Under the pieces are notes generated by a model. That model ran no database searches and was not told where the DNA came from. It saw only the letters and a list, made by a program, of their open reading frames with translations. 64,000 nucleotides of DNA from Trueperella bialowiezensis (GTDB taxonomy: Bacteria > Actinomycetota > Actinomycetes > Actinomycetales > Actinomycetaceae). The stretch's first letter is position 1. Each line of letters starts with the position of its first letter. The translations under genes were made by a program, and so were the position numbers. Below are positions 54,312-63,779 of the stretch, in pieces. The DNA is taken from the NCBI RefSeq assembly GCF_900637955.1, contig NZ_LR134476.1, positions 1,116,001 to 1,180,000 on the forward strand, read 5' to 3'.

Positions 54312-55595
54312 ATGGTTGATTTTGAACGCGCCAAACGCGCCATCCCCGGGGGCGTGGACTCGCCCGTGCGCGCCTTCGGATCCGTGGGTGGCGCCCCAGT
54401 GTTTATCGACCGCGCTCGCGGAGCCTACACGTATTCCGGCGACCGCGAATTCGTGGACCTGGTGGGCTCGTGGGGGCCGGCGCTGCTCGGCCACGCTCAC
54501 CCAGAGGTGGTTGACGCGGTCCAGCGGGCTGCGGCGCGTGGGCTGTCCTTCGGAGCGCCCACGCTCGCCGAGGTCGAACTGGCCGAAGTGGTGATCGACC
54601 GGGTGGAGCCCGTAGAAAAAGTACGCTTCGTGTCCACCGGCACGGAGGCGACGATGACGGCGATCCGGCTGGCCCGCGGGTTCACCGGGCGCGATCTCAT
54701 CGTCAAGTTTGCAGGCTGCTATCACGGCCACGAGGACGCACTACTGGTAGCGGCCGGCTCGGGGGTTGCCACGTTTGGCATGAGCTCCTCGGCGGGCGTT
54801 CCGGACGGCACGGTTCGCGACACGGTGGTGGTCGAATACAACAACCGCCAGGCGATCACTGACCTGTTTGCCGAGCACGGTGATCGGATCGCAGCCATCA
54901 TCACGGAGGCCGCGCCCGCAAACATGGGCGTTATCGCGCCCGACCCCGGATTTAACGCCTTCCTCAAATCCGTATGCGAACGTCACGATGCCCTGCTTAT
55001 CTACGACGAAGTGCTCACCGGCTTCCGCCTGTCACCCGCCGGCATGTGGGGAATCGACCAAGACGAGCCGTACGCGCCCGACATCATGACGTTTGGCAAG
55101 GTACTCGGCGGCGGCATGCCCATCGCGGCACTCGGCGGACGCGCCGACGTCATGGACTACCTCGCCCCGCTCGGCCCGGTCTACCAGGCCGGCACACTCT
55201 CCGGTAACCCGCTGGCTACCGCCTCCGGGCTTGCCACGCTACGGTTGGCCGACGCCGGAGTCTATGGCGCGATTAACCGCGCCGCCGACGCCGTGGCCAG
55301 CGGCATCAGCGAGGCGCTCAGCGCCGAAGGGGTGACCCATCACGTCCAGCGGGTCGGCTCGCTGTTCTCGATCCTGTTCGCCGAAGGTCCGGCACGCTCG
55401 TGGGCGGACGTGGAGGCTCAGGAGCAGTTCCGCTTCCCGGCCTTTTTCCACTCGTTCCTCGCCGACGGCGTTCACTTGCCGCCGTCAGTGTTCGAGGCCT
55501 ACTTCGTGTCCGCCGCCCACGACGACGCCGCGATCACTCGGATTCTCGAGGCTGCTCCGCGGGCTGCGCGGGCAGCTGCCCAGGCTCGTCCGTAG
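54312..55595 (+). CDS. hemL: Glutamate-1-semialdehyde 2,1-aminomutase
   Basis: PLP enzyme that converts glutamate-1-semialdehyde to 5-aminolevulinate, the product line of HemA. The 427-residue product has [17 protein letters not shown] at the N-terminus, [28 protein letters not shown] and the PLP lysine in [23 protein letters not shown] precedes ATG. It closes the plus-strand haem operon after a 42-base gap. It lies beyond hemB, so all enzymes from glutamyl-tRNA to haem except the tRNA synthetase are in this cluster. Confidence 0.95.
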   Translation: MVDFERAKRAIPGGVDSPVRAFGSVGGAPVFIDRARGAYTYSGDREFVDLVGSWGPALLGHAHPEVVDAVQRAAARGLSFGAPTLAEVELAEVVIDRVEPVEKVRFVSTGTEATMTAIRLARGFTGRDLIVKFAGCYHGHEDALLVAAGSGVATFGMSSSAGVPDGTVRDTVVVEYNNRQAITDLFAEHGDRIAAIITEAAPANMGVIAPDPGFNAFLKSVCERHDALLIYDEVLTGFRLSPAGMWGIDQDEPYAPDIMTFGKVLGGGMPIAALGGRADVMDYLAPLGPVYQAGTLSGNPLATASGLATLRLADAGVYGAINRAADAVASGISEALSAEGVTHHVQRVGSLFSILFAEGPARSWADVEAQEQFRFPAFFHSFLADGVHLPPSVFEAYFVSAAHDDAAITRILEAAPRAARAAAQARP

Positions 55596-55686
55596 CACTC
55601 GGGCTGGTGTCGGCGGCCGGGCCGGCCGTAGCCTCTGGTGCTGGCTTGCTCGGGCGGGCGAACCAGAGCGAGAACTTCCACGTCAG

Positions 55687-57216
55687 CTACTCGAGCGGTC
55701 CGCGCCCGATCGGCAGGAGCTTCCACAGCGAACAGAACACCATGAGCCCGCCGGTCAACCACAAGAAAGTGGTGTTAACGCCGTCGTAGAAACCGAAGGA
55801 GTTAGGCAGGAGGCTCAGGATGATGACGTGCGCCGTGTAGGCGGTTAGCGCCATCGACCCGATCGCTGCCACCGGGAAGAGCACGTGCCGGGCGAGGCGG
55901 GACAGCAGCAGACTGAGTCCTAGCAGGGCTACCCCAACTCCGGTGTTGCCGAGCACCTCGGGCGTCGTGTTCGAATGCGGATTCGCGTTGAAGAGCGTAC
56001 ACGTGTTGATCGTTGACCAGTCACCCGGGTAATAGTCGTCGTCGGGGAAGTCGCCCTTAGGGAAATAATCCCCAGGGAGATCTTTATCGGGGAAGTCCTT
56101 GCCCGGGAAGTCGTTGCCCTTCGAGTCTGGATCAAAAGAGTCCGGGCCCGGAAGGGCGGGAGATGAGCCCTGTCCGGGTTTGCCGGGCGTGATGATCTCG
56201 ACGTCGCCGTTCTTCTTCAGTTTCTCGAGCTGCTCGGGAGTGAGTTCGCCGCCAGATAGCGCGTCGTCCAAGCCGCTCAAACCATCCGTCGTACCGTCGG
56301 TGGGTGCGGGAAGGGCGGCGTCGGGAAGCTCCGAGCCGCCGGGCGTTGAGCCGTCAAGCTCGGTATCAGGAAGCTGGGAACTTGGAAACTCGGAAGCCGG
56401 AATTTCCTTGATGATGCCGTCAAAACCGTCGTCGCAGGTGCGGGTGATCGCATACGAGCCCGTGTAGGCCAACAACGCCACGCCTGTGCCGATCACAACC
56501 ATGGAAATCTGCAGGTCACGCCGGGTGAGGTCAAGCCTGCCCAGTGCCATGCCGATCAGCACGTAACCCAAATAGGCCAAGCCAGGATACATCGAGGTAA
56601 CGAGCACGTCATGGAACAGATTGTTGATATTGCCCGCCGACATGATGTGCTGGTCCACCGCCGGAGCCTCAATCACCTGGATGAGCGGCGGGCCAACCAG
56701 CGCCAGCACTGCGCCCGCAATAAACAGTCGGCGCGCAGACCACCCCAGCACGGGAATCATCAAAATGAACCACGCCGCGTAGTAACCCAAAATAATCGCG
56801 ATCGGCGTGGGGAAGAACACGAAGATTCCCGCGATGGCCAACAACATGATCGCGCGGCCCACGATCCGCAACTTCGCGTGATACATCTTCGTACCCGTAT
56901 ACGGCTGCGTACGGCCCGTCATTAACGACAGGGACACGCCCGCCAACAGCGCAAACAGCGCGGCCGAGCGGCCATCCGGGATAGTAGACAGGTAGTCGCC
57001 GATCGAGGTTTGCTCAAACGAAAAGGCTTTAGTGTGCGCCCAAATCATCCCAATAATGGCTAGCCCGCGGGCAATATCAATCCCGGCAATACGTGGCTTC
57101 TTCGCGCTCACGGCTGCCGGTTTGTCAGCGGACGGGGGTGGCGTCGGCGGCTGAGACGATGCAGAGTCGACGTCGGAGCGCGTGCCAGAAGAAGAGGCAA
57201 AATCTGAAACTGTCAT
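55687..57216 (-). CDS. Polytopic membrane acyltransferase-like protein (HGSNAT/DUF418-like)
   Basis: A 509-residue membrane protein. After a Ser/Pro-rich cytoplasmic N-terminus comes RIAGIDIARGLAIIGMIWAHT (about 40-60), the start of the HGSNAT/DUF1624-type fold, then about ten transmembrane helices, and late helices with MALTAYTAHVIILSLLP as in DUF418-type proteins. Between about residues 265 and 405 there is an extracytoplasmic insertion rich in Pro, Asp, Gly and Lys, with the repeated phrase DFPGKDFPDKDLPGDYFP. Envelope acylation is inferred; the substrate is unknown. No ribosome site is evident before ATG 57216. Confidence 0.75.
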   Translation of the reverse strand: MTVSDFASSSGTRSDVDSASSQPPTPPPSADKPAAVSAKKPRIAGIDIARGLAIIGMIWAHTKAFSFEQTSIGDYLSTIPDGRSAALFALLAGVSLSLMTGRTQPYTGTKMYHAKLRIVGRAIMLLAIAGIFVFFPTPIAIILGYYAAWFILMIPVLGWSARRLFIAGAVLALVGPPLIQVIEAPAVDQHIMSAGNINNLFHDVLVTSMYPGLAYLGYVLIGMALGRLDLTRRDLQISMVVIGTGVALLAYTGSYAITRTCDDGFDGIIKEIPASEFPSSQLPDTELDGSTPGGSELPDAALPAPTDGTTDGLSGLDDALSGGELTPEQLEKLKKNGDVEIITPGKPGQGSSPALPGPDSFDPDSKGNDFPGKDFPDKDLPGDYFPKGDFPDDDYYPGDWSTINTCTLFNANPHSNTTPEVLGNTGVGVALLGLSLLLSRLARHVLFPVAAIGSMALTAYTAHVIILSLLPNSFGFYDGVNTTFLWLTGGLMVFCSLWKLLPIGRGPLE

Positions 57217-57400
57217 GGGATATAGCGTAAAGCCGCGCCAGCCTCCCACGCTTCACGCCACGTCATTCCGGAGGCGGATTGTGAGGTCATTCGCTGGAAA
57301 ACATTCCGGGTATTTCGGTGGGGCCAAAGTCCTCCCGGCGTGAGAGGATAAAGGGCACGGACGGCGCGCGCCGCGCGAACGCCGTCGTCAACAAACGTGA

Positions 57401-58384
<984 letters not shown>

Positions 58385-58393
58385 ACCGGGCTG

Positions 58394-59398
58394 CTAGGCC
58401 ATTCCCCAGAGGTCGGCGAGTAGGCGCAAAGATTTGTGCCACTTCTCCTCGTTGAAAATGTATGAGGTGAAGATAAACTCGTCGGCCTCTGTGCGTGCCT
58501 GCAACTGGTCGAGGCGCTCCTTGACCGTAGCCGGCGAACCTACCGCCCGTACGCGTAGGGTGGCGTTCACGAAAGCGGCCGCGCGGTCGTCAGCAAACGA
58601 GGCCACCTCCGCCGGTGGTTGCACCTTCCGGCGCTTGTTCGTGGCGCCGTCCAACATCATCTGCATGTGCGACGTGAACTCGAACTCGGCCTCCTGGTCG
58701 GAGTCCGCCACGAGGATATTGACGCCCACCATCACCCGTGGCTCGGAGATCTGCGCGGTGGGCGCGTCCGGATTAAAGTTCGCGCGGTAAAGCGAAATCG
58801 CATCGTCGAGGGAATCGGGAGCGAAGTGTGAGGCCACCGAAAATGGCAGACCAAGTTGCGCCGCAATCGACGCCCCATTCACAGTCGACCCGAGTACCCA
58901 CATCGGCACGTTCGTGCCCGCCGACGCCGCCGAGCTGATCGGTACGCCGCCCGGGGAGCCGTCGTCGGACATCCACCCCTGCATTTGGTGGATAGCCGTG
59001 GCGAAAGACTGCGGGTCGGCGGCGGTGCGGCGGAGCAGTTGGGCGGTGAGCGGGTCGGTGCCGGGCGCGCGGCCAAGCCCGAGGTCGATGCGCTCGCCGA
59101 ACATGTTCGCCAGCGTGCCATAGTTTTCTGCCACCACTAAAGGCGCGTGATTCGGCAGCATCACACCGCCCGCGCCCACTCTGATCCTGCTCGTACGGGA
59201 GGCCGCCCGACCAATGAGCAAGGCCGTCGCCGAAGAGGCCAGACTGCTCGTGTTGTGATGCTCGGCAAACCAGTAACGCTTGTAGCCGAGCTCGTCAGCG
59301 AGCTCAGCCCCGCGCATGGAGCGCTCAATCGCATCCTTTGCCGTGGCACCCTCGGTGATCGGCACCAGATCAAGAATCGACAGTTCCGCCCTCATCAT
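58394..59398 (-). CDS. Luciferase-like flavin monooxygenase (LLM, YhbW-like)
   Basis: A 334-residue TIM-barrel protein of the bacterial luciferase-like family. LSILDLVPITEGATAKDAI, RYWFAEHHNTSSLASSATALLIG and IRVGAGGVMLPNHAPLVVAENYGTL are typical of the subgroup that includes YhbW and MsnO8. The substrate is unknown. Tandem ATG codons at 59398 and 59395 follow GAAGGAAGG. Its neighbour nrdF is convergent, and repeat copy D lies just upstream. Confidence 0.88.
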   Translation of the reverse strand: MMRAELSILDLVPITEGATAKDAIERSMRGAELADELGYKRYWFAEHHNTSSLASSATALLIGRAASRTSRIRVGAGGVMLPNHAPLVVAENYGTLANMFGERIDLGLGRAPGTDPLTAQLLRRTAADPQSFATAIHQMQGWMSDDGSPGGVPISSAASAGTNVPMWVLGSTVNGASIAAQLGLPFSVASHFAPDSLDDAISLYRANFNPDAPTAQISEPRVMVGVNILVADSDQEAEFEFTSHMQMMLDGATNKRRKVQPPAEVASFADDRAAAFVNATLRVRAVGSPATVKERLDQLQARTEADEFIFTSYIFNEEKWHKSLRLLADLWGMA

Positions 59399-59487
59399 TA
59401 GCCTTCCTTCACGTTTGCACTCGCGGTACCTTCCCTCGCCACGCTATCAGGCCGCGAGAGCGGGCGCCTCACGCAGTTCTCTTATTT

Positions 59488-59570
59488 CGTTCCCGGGGTA
59501 CACGTTCGCTTCGCGGGGTAGACAAATCGCCGGATTCGGTACCCCGGGAACACAACGTGTACCCCCGGAG
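59488..59570 (-). repeat. 83-bp four-arm palindromic repeat, copy D
   Basis: Outer arms GTTCCCGGGGTAC (59488-59500) and GTACCCCCGGAGC (59558-59570); the second inner arm is altered to CTTCGCGGGGTAGA. It lies in the divergent spacer between the monooxygenase and the phosphatase, ending 54 bases before the phosphatase start. Confidence 0.82.
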
Positions 59571-59624
59571 CGGGTGGACTGCTCCTCGGGGAGATTGCGT
59601 GCACGAATGGGTAGGGTAGAGGGC

Positions 59625-60215
59625 ATGGCTTATCGAGTCTTGGTTGTATGCACAGGAAATATTTGCCGTTCGCCGATGGGCGAGGTGGTGTTGCGGGATC
59701 GCTTGGCACAGTTGGGGATCGACGATGTTGTGGTTACCTCTGCGGGCGTGTCCACTGAGGAAACCGGCAACCCGATCGACCGCAGGGCACGGGCGGTTCT
59801 CGAAGAATTCGGGCACGCCGTACCGCGCGGGCATCAGGCCCATCGAGCTAGCGATACGGAATTGCGCGAGGCCGACCTCGTGCTAGCCATGACCAGCGGA
59901 CACGCTCAATCTCTGCGAGCGATGATGGAGGCCGCGGGGGCCGACGTGGCCAAACTGCACCTGTGGCGCGAGTTCGACGGCACGCTTCCGGTCGCTCCCG
60001 GAGGTGCGTTTGGCGAGGGCGGCGTGTTTGGTCCGGGCGGACAGCTCGCCAACGATCTGGGCGGTTCCCTTTCGGCAAATCTGTACTACTCCGCCGGCGA
60101 ATTCGACGTTCCCGATCCGTGGTATGGCACGAAAGAGGACTTTTACGACACCTATGACGGCGTGCATGCCGGGACGGACGGCGTCGTGGACTACATCCAG
60201 TCCGAACGGGCTTAA
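59625..60215 (+). CDS. Low-molecular-weight protein tyrosine phosphatase
   Basis: A 196-residue phosphatase with the P-loop VCTGNICRSPMGE (Cys9-Arg15) and the general-acid loop VPDPWYGTKEDFYDTYDGVHAG near the C-terminus. The family is usually 150-165 residues; the extra length is a Gly-rich insertion (about residues 118-145, PGGAFGEGGVFGPGGQ). ATG 59625 with AGAGGG upstream is chosen; ATG 59607 would add six residues. In actinobacteria such enzymes can act on cell-envelope polysaccharide regulation or secretion, but no kinase partner is adjacent. Confidence 0.92.
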   Translation: MAYRVLVVCTGNICRSPMGEVVLRDRLAQLGIDDVVVTSAGVSTEETGNPIDRRARAVLEEFGHAVPRGHQAHRASDTELREADLVLAMTSGHAQSLRAMMEAAGADVAKLHLWREFDGTLPVAPGGAFGEGGVFGPGGQLANDLGGSLSANLYYSAGEFDVPDPWYGTKEDFYDTYDGVHAGTDGVVDYIQSERA

Positions 60216-60307
60216 TAAGCCCGGTATCACGGGCGTTTATCCGGTTTGTCGGCTGGTGTCACGCCGACTGCGGGATTCACAAGGCGATTTCCGGGCGGGC
60301 GATTGTA

Positions 60308-61045
60308 CTAATCAGTCTCGAAGCGCGGGTTGATGATCTCCTGCGGTTCGTCAATCGTGGTGAGCGTGGCTGCACGCACGTGCTCCGATCCGTCGACTTG
60401 GAACGTTGACTCGGAATGAACCACCACGTAGTCGTCGCGAATGTACAGCTTTGACGTGAGGCTGTCACCGCTCGGGGAATCCGACGCGACCTGCATTTTC
60501 AGCACGGTCACCTCTTGCCCGTTGAGGGTTTCATGGCCGACGACGTCGTAGGTCAAGTTTGGATCCGTGCCCGCCGCGCGAATGTCGGCGTTGAGCAGGG
60601 CTTCGAATCGCATGGGCATGGTGGCCTGGTAGGCGAGCGCGTCGTCGTCAGAATTCTTCGTGGCCTGGATCCACCGGCCGCCTTTCTCTACGAACGTGTT
60701 GCCGCGAATCAGAATCGCCCGCGACCCGGGGGTGCCGGCGGCGTCGTATGGTTGGATCTCAACTGCGAGCGGATCAATGTTGACTCGCGAGGTGGAGGTG
60801 AGGGTGCCGTCCACGGTATCTTCTTGCACCCAACCGCTGATTTTGCCAAGTGCTTCTGCCTGGCAGAAGGCGAGTTCTTGAGCGTTGACAGTCTGCGGAT
60901 TTCCGTCGAGGGGATTGGTGCAGTGGTCGACGCTTCGCGCTGCGGCTGGCGAGCCGGATGCGGCTCCCGCGGGTTCGCCACTGGAACAGCCACCTGCGGC
61001 GATGGCTATTGCTCCAAGCGTTGCAATGACGCGACCTGGCTGCAT
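60308..61045 (-). CDS. Predicted lipoprotein of unknown function
   Basis: A 245-residue exported lipoprotein. The signal peptide ends IAAGGCSSG, so lipid attachment is predicted at about Cys20. The mature part (about residues 45-245) is a single globular domain with NTFVEKGGRWIQA, TYDVVGHETLNGQEVTVLKMQV and YIRDDYVVVHSESTFQV, resembling the LolA/LppX-like half-barrel proteins in general style; the family is not firmly assigned. ATG 61045 has GAGGGG 5 bases upstream. Confidence 0.78.
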   Translation of the reverse strand: MQPGRVIATLGAIAIAAGGCSSGEPAGAASGSPAAARSVDHCTNPLDGNPQTVNAQELAFCQAEALGKISGWVQEDTVDGTLTSTSRVNIDPLAVEIQPYDAAGTPGSRAILIRGNTFVEKGGRWIQATKNSDDDALAYQATMPMRFEALLNADIRAAGTDPNLTYDVVGHETLNGQEVTVLKMQVASDSPSGDSLTSKLYIRDDYVVVHSESTFQVDGSEHVRAATLTTIDEPQEIINPRFETD

Positions 61046-61191
61046 AAATCCCCTCTCGTTGCCTGACCTCAGCGACTCATTTAGTAACAACCTAGAAAGT
61101 GTGAAAACAGATAGGTCTACTTTAGCTTTTAAACCCTGTGATAACCCTGCAAGACAGCTAGGTTTAGCTGGGAATTTGCTGGGAATGAGAA

Positions 61192-61209
61192 AGCGCGCCG
61201 AAGCGCGCT
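61192..61209 (-). terminator. Terminator after the sugar-binding protein gene
   Basis: On the minus strand AGCGCGC pairs with GCGCGCT around a TTCG tetraloop and is followed by TTTCTC, 28 bases after the stop codon. Confidence 0.7.
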
Positions 61210-61236
61210 CATCCCATGCGGAATATCCGACCCAGC

Positions 61237-62583
61237 TTAGTGGTTCATCGCAGCATTGCCGAGATCTTGGGCTTCCTTGAGCCCTTGTTCAACGGGAACA
61301 ACGCCGAGGAACACGTCAAGAAGCTTTGGCGAATATGCTGAGGCGCCCGAGTTGACGTCCGGCCCGAACGGAGCCTTCGCCGTGTTGCCGTTGGCTGCTT
61401 CGATAAACACGGACACGTCAACGCCCTTGGTGGCCCAGTAGTCCACGTACGCGGACTGTGCGTCAACCGCACCCGGGAAGGACACGCCCATTTCGCCCAG
61501 CGGCTTTTGGCCTTCAGCAGACCCTAGCCATTCGAGCACGCGCAACGTTTCGGCATGGTTCTTGGTTTGCGCATTGCCGACGGCGACCACGCCGTGCGAG
61601 CCAGAGAATCGCCCTTCCGGCCCGGCCACTTGCGGGGCGAGCGCCCATTTCACGCTCGTGTTTTCATCGATCTGCTTGAGGTGGTACGGGCCAGACTGGT
61701 ACATCGCCAGCTCTCCGCGAATAAACATGTCACGTGTGATGTCGCCGTTCGTGTTGGTTTCCGTTGCCGGAGGCGCTACGTGATGGGTGTGGATCATGTC
61801 CACGAGGTACTGGAACGCTTCAACACCTTTCGGGTCAGCGAAAGAGAACTGTCCGGCGTCGTCTTGAAGGCTCGATCCGTTCGACGCGATCCACGGATTG
61901 TAGATCGCCTGCAGGTCCGCCTGTGCGTTGAACCCGTAGACGGCAATATTTTCCGGGTCGAAGTCTGGTGTGCCGGCCTTGTTGCCGTTCTTGTCCACGG
62001 TGAGGGCCTGCGCGGCGGGAAGCAGCGTGTCGTCGTCGCCACCCCACTTCAGGTTCGTGACGTCGATGCCTTCCTTTTCTACCAGGTCTTTGTTGTAGAA
62101 CAACGCGGTCGAATCCCAGATTTGGGGAACGCCCCACAGCGCGTTGTTGCGCGTATACAGATCGACGATGGATTGTTGCCATTCGTCATGATCCGGGCTG
62201 AGTTCCTCGGTGATGTTGATGAGGTTGCCGTTATCTGCGTAGCGGGCGAAATTCGAGGAGTTGACCCAGTAGATATCGGCCATTTCGCCGGATGCGACGT
62301 CGAGTGGAAGCTGATTCCAGTAGTCACCCCAGGGCACGAGCTCAACTTCAACCTTGATGTCCGCGTTCTTCTCTTCGAACTTGGCGAAAGACTCTTCGTA
62401 GGCGGGTGCCGCGGTTTCGTCCCACAGGCGGAAGGTGATCGTCTTTTGTTCACCGGCGGGCTGTGAACTCCCACTCGCGGACGATGAGGGCGACGAGCCG
62501 CCACCCGTACTCGGCGAACATGCCGCCAGCGCGAGGCCAAGCGTGGCAACAATCGCTCCGGCGGTGTAGATCGATCTCTTCAT
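61237..62583 (-). CDS. ABC transporter sugar-binding lipoprotein
   Basis: A 448-residue extracellular solute-binding protein of family 1. The lipobox is ALAACSPS (Cys near residue 22), followed by a Ser/Gly-rich linker. The mature domain contains ITFRLWDETAAPAYEESFAKFE, WNQLPLDVASGEMADIYWVNSSNF, YNKDLVEKEGIDV and a C-terminal cluster of aromatic and acidic residues typical of carbohydrate binders. AAGGAG lies 7 bases before ATG 62583. It is the last gene of the transporter operon, separated from the permeases by 251 bases carrying repeat copy E. Confidence 0.9.
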   Translation of the reverse strand: MKRSIYTAGAIVATLGLALAACSPSTGGGSSPSSSASGSSQPAGEQKTITFRLWDETAAPAYEESFAKFEEKNADIKVEVELVPWGDYWNQLPLDVASGEMADIYWVNSSNFARYADNGNLINITEELSPDHDEWQQSIVDLYTRNNALWGVPQIWDSTALFYNKDLVEKEGIDVTNLKWGGDDDTLLPAAQALTVDKNGNKAGTPDFDPENIAVYGFNAQADLQAIYNPWIASNGSSLQDDAGQFSFADPKGVEAFQYLVDMIHTHHVAPPATETNTNGDITRDMFIRGELAMYQSGPYHLKQIDENTSVKWALAPQVAGPEGRFSGSHGVVAVGNAQTKNHAETLRVLEWLGSAEGQKPLGEMGVSFPGAVDAQSAYVDYWATKGVDVSVFIEAANGNTAKAPFGPDVNSGASAYSPKLLDVFLGVVPVEQGLKEAQDLGNAAMNH

Positions 62584-62724
62584 GTGATCTCCTTGAAATT
62601 TCAATTGATGAGTTAGTCGTGCGTGTTACTCCTTTTGAGCCTACCAGCTCAGCACGGGGTGGAATAGGACTGTTCGCGCGCCGCCTAGCGCTGCGGCCAG
62701 GCGTGTGCGGTGCAGCATTCGGCC

Positions 62725-62807
62725 GTTCCCGGGGTACACGTTTGCTTCGCGGGGTAGACAAATCGCCGGATTCGGTACCCCGGGAACGCAACAGGTACCC
62801 CGGGAAG
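62725..62807 (-). repeat. 83-bp four-arm palindromic repeat, copy E
   Basis: Outer arms GTTCCCGGGGTAC (62725-62737) and GTACCCCGGGAAG (62795-62807); the second arm is altered as in copy D. It lies between the permease and the binding-protein genes of one transporter operon, where a hairpin could alter relative expression. Confidence 0.85.
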
Positions 62808-62834
62808 CTCTACGGGAAGTACCGAAACCGCCGC

Positions 62835-63776
62835 CTATTTCAGGCCAGTGATGCCAATCGAGCGGACGATCTGCTTATTGAACGCAATAAAGAGAACGAG
62901 CAGTGGCAGGATCGCCAACGTGGTGGCGGCCATGACGAGCGTCCAGTTAGACGTGTACTGAGTTTGTAGCCCGGCGGTCGCGACGGTGAGCACGTTCCAT
63001 TCTTTATTCGGTGCGATGATCGACGGCCACAGGAAGTTGTTCCACTGGCTGACCACAGTAATAAGGAACAGCGTCACCAGAATTGGCCGGTTCATCGGTA
63101 GCACGATTGACCATAGTTGCCGCCAAAAGCCCGCGCCGTCGAGCTCGGCGGCATCCAAGATTTCTTGCGGAACGGCCCGGAAATTCTGGCGCAGCAAGAA
63201 GATCGCGTATGGAGATCCGAGCATGAAGGGCACCACGATACCGGCGAACGTGTTGCGCAACCCCCACTGCGACATCATCGTAAACAGCGGAATGACCGTG
63301 ACGATTGCGGGGATCATCATCGTGGAAATATAGGCCCAGAACAGCACGTCACGCCCCGGAAATTCGAGGCGAGCAAACGCGTAGGCCGCCAGGATCGACG
63401 CCGTAAACTGGCCAATCACCATGACGATCACCACTTGCACGGTCACAGCCAGCGGCACAATGAAGTCGTGGTCGGTAAACAGGCGCACATAGTTGTCGAG
63501 GGTGATCGTTTCTGGCCAGGACAGTGCGCCGTTGTTGATGAGGTCGCGTTCGGTGCGGAACGAGATGAGGATCGAAAACACGAGCGGCAGCACGGTGAGC
63601 AGCGCGCCGGAGATCAGCACGCCATAGGTGAGTAGCACGGATAGGAGCGAGTTTTTGTTGCGTGGTTTCCGACGACGCCGTAGCCCGGCTTGTTCCCGAC
63701 GCCCCGGCTTACCCACGCTGCGAGCGCCGGCCAGGTTCTGCGAGTTCGATGACTGTAGTGAAAGTGAATCGCTCAT
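62835..63776 (-). CDS. ABC transporter permease, MalG/CUT1 type
   Basis: A 313-residue inner-membrane permease with six transmembrane helices after a basic N-terminus (about 1-40). The EAA loop interacting with the ATPase appears as EILDAAELDGAGFWRQLWSIVLPMNRPI (about 195-222). The N-terminal Arg/Lys-rich tail is longer than in MalG. It starts just after the stop of the upstream permease, and the binding protein gene follows; no ATPase gene is present in this window, as is common for CUT1 systems that share MsmX-type ATPases. Confidence 0.92.
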   Translation of the reverse strand: MSDSLSLQSSNSQNLAGARSVGKPGRREQAGLRRRRKPRNKNSLLSVLLTYGVLISGALLTVLPLVFSILISFRTERDLINNGALSWPETITLDNYVRLFTDHDFIVPLAVTVQVVIVMVIGQFTASILAAYAFARLEFPGRDVLFWAYISTMMIPAIVTVIPLFTMMSQWGLRNTFAGIVVPFMLGSPYAIFLLRQNFRAVPQEILDAAELDGAGFWRQLWSIVLPMNRPILVTLFLITVVSQWNNFLWPSIIAPNKEWNVLTVATAGLQTQYTSNWTLVMAATTLAILPLLVLFIAFNKQIVRSIGITGLK

Positions 63777-63779
63777 GGT

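Noticed and set aside
60207-60234. Inverted repeats around the phosphatase stop codon as a terminator
   Set aside because: Overlapping short stems (7 and 5 bp) with no T-tract make this too weak to call.
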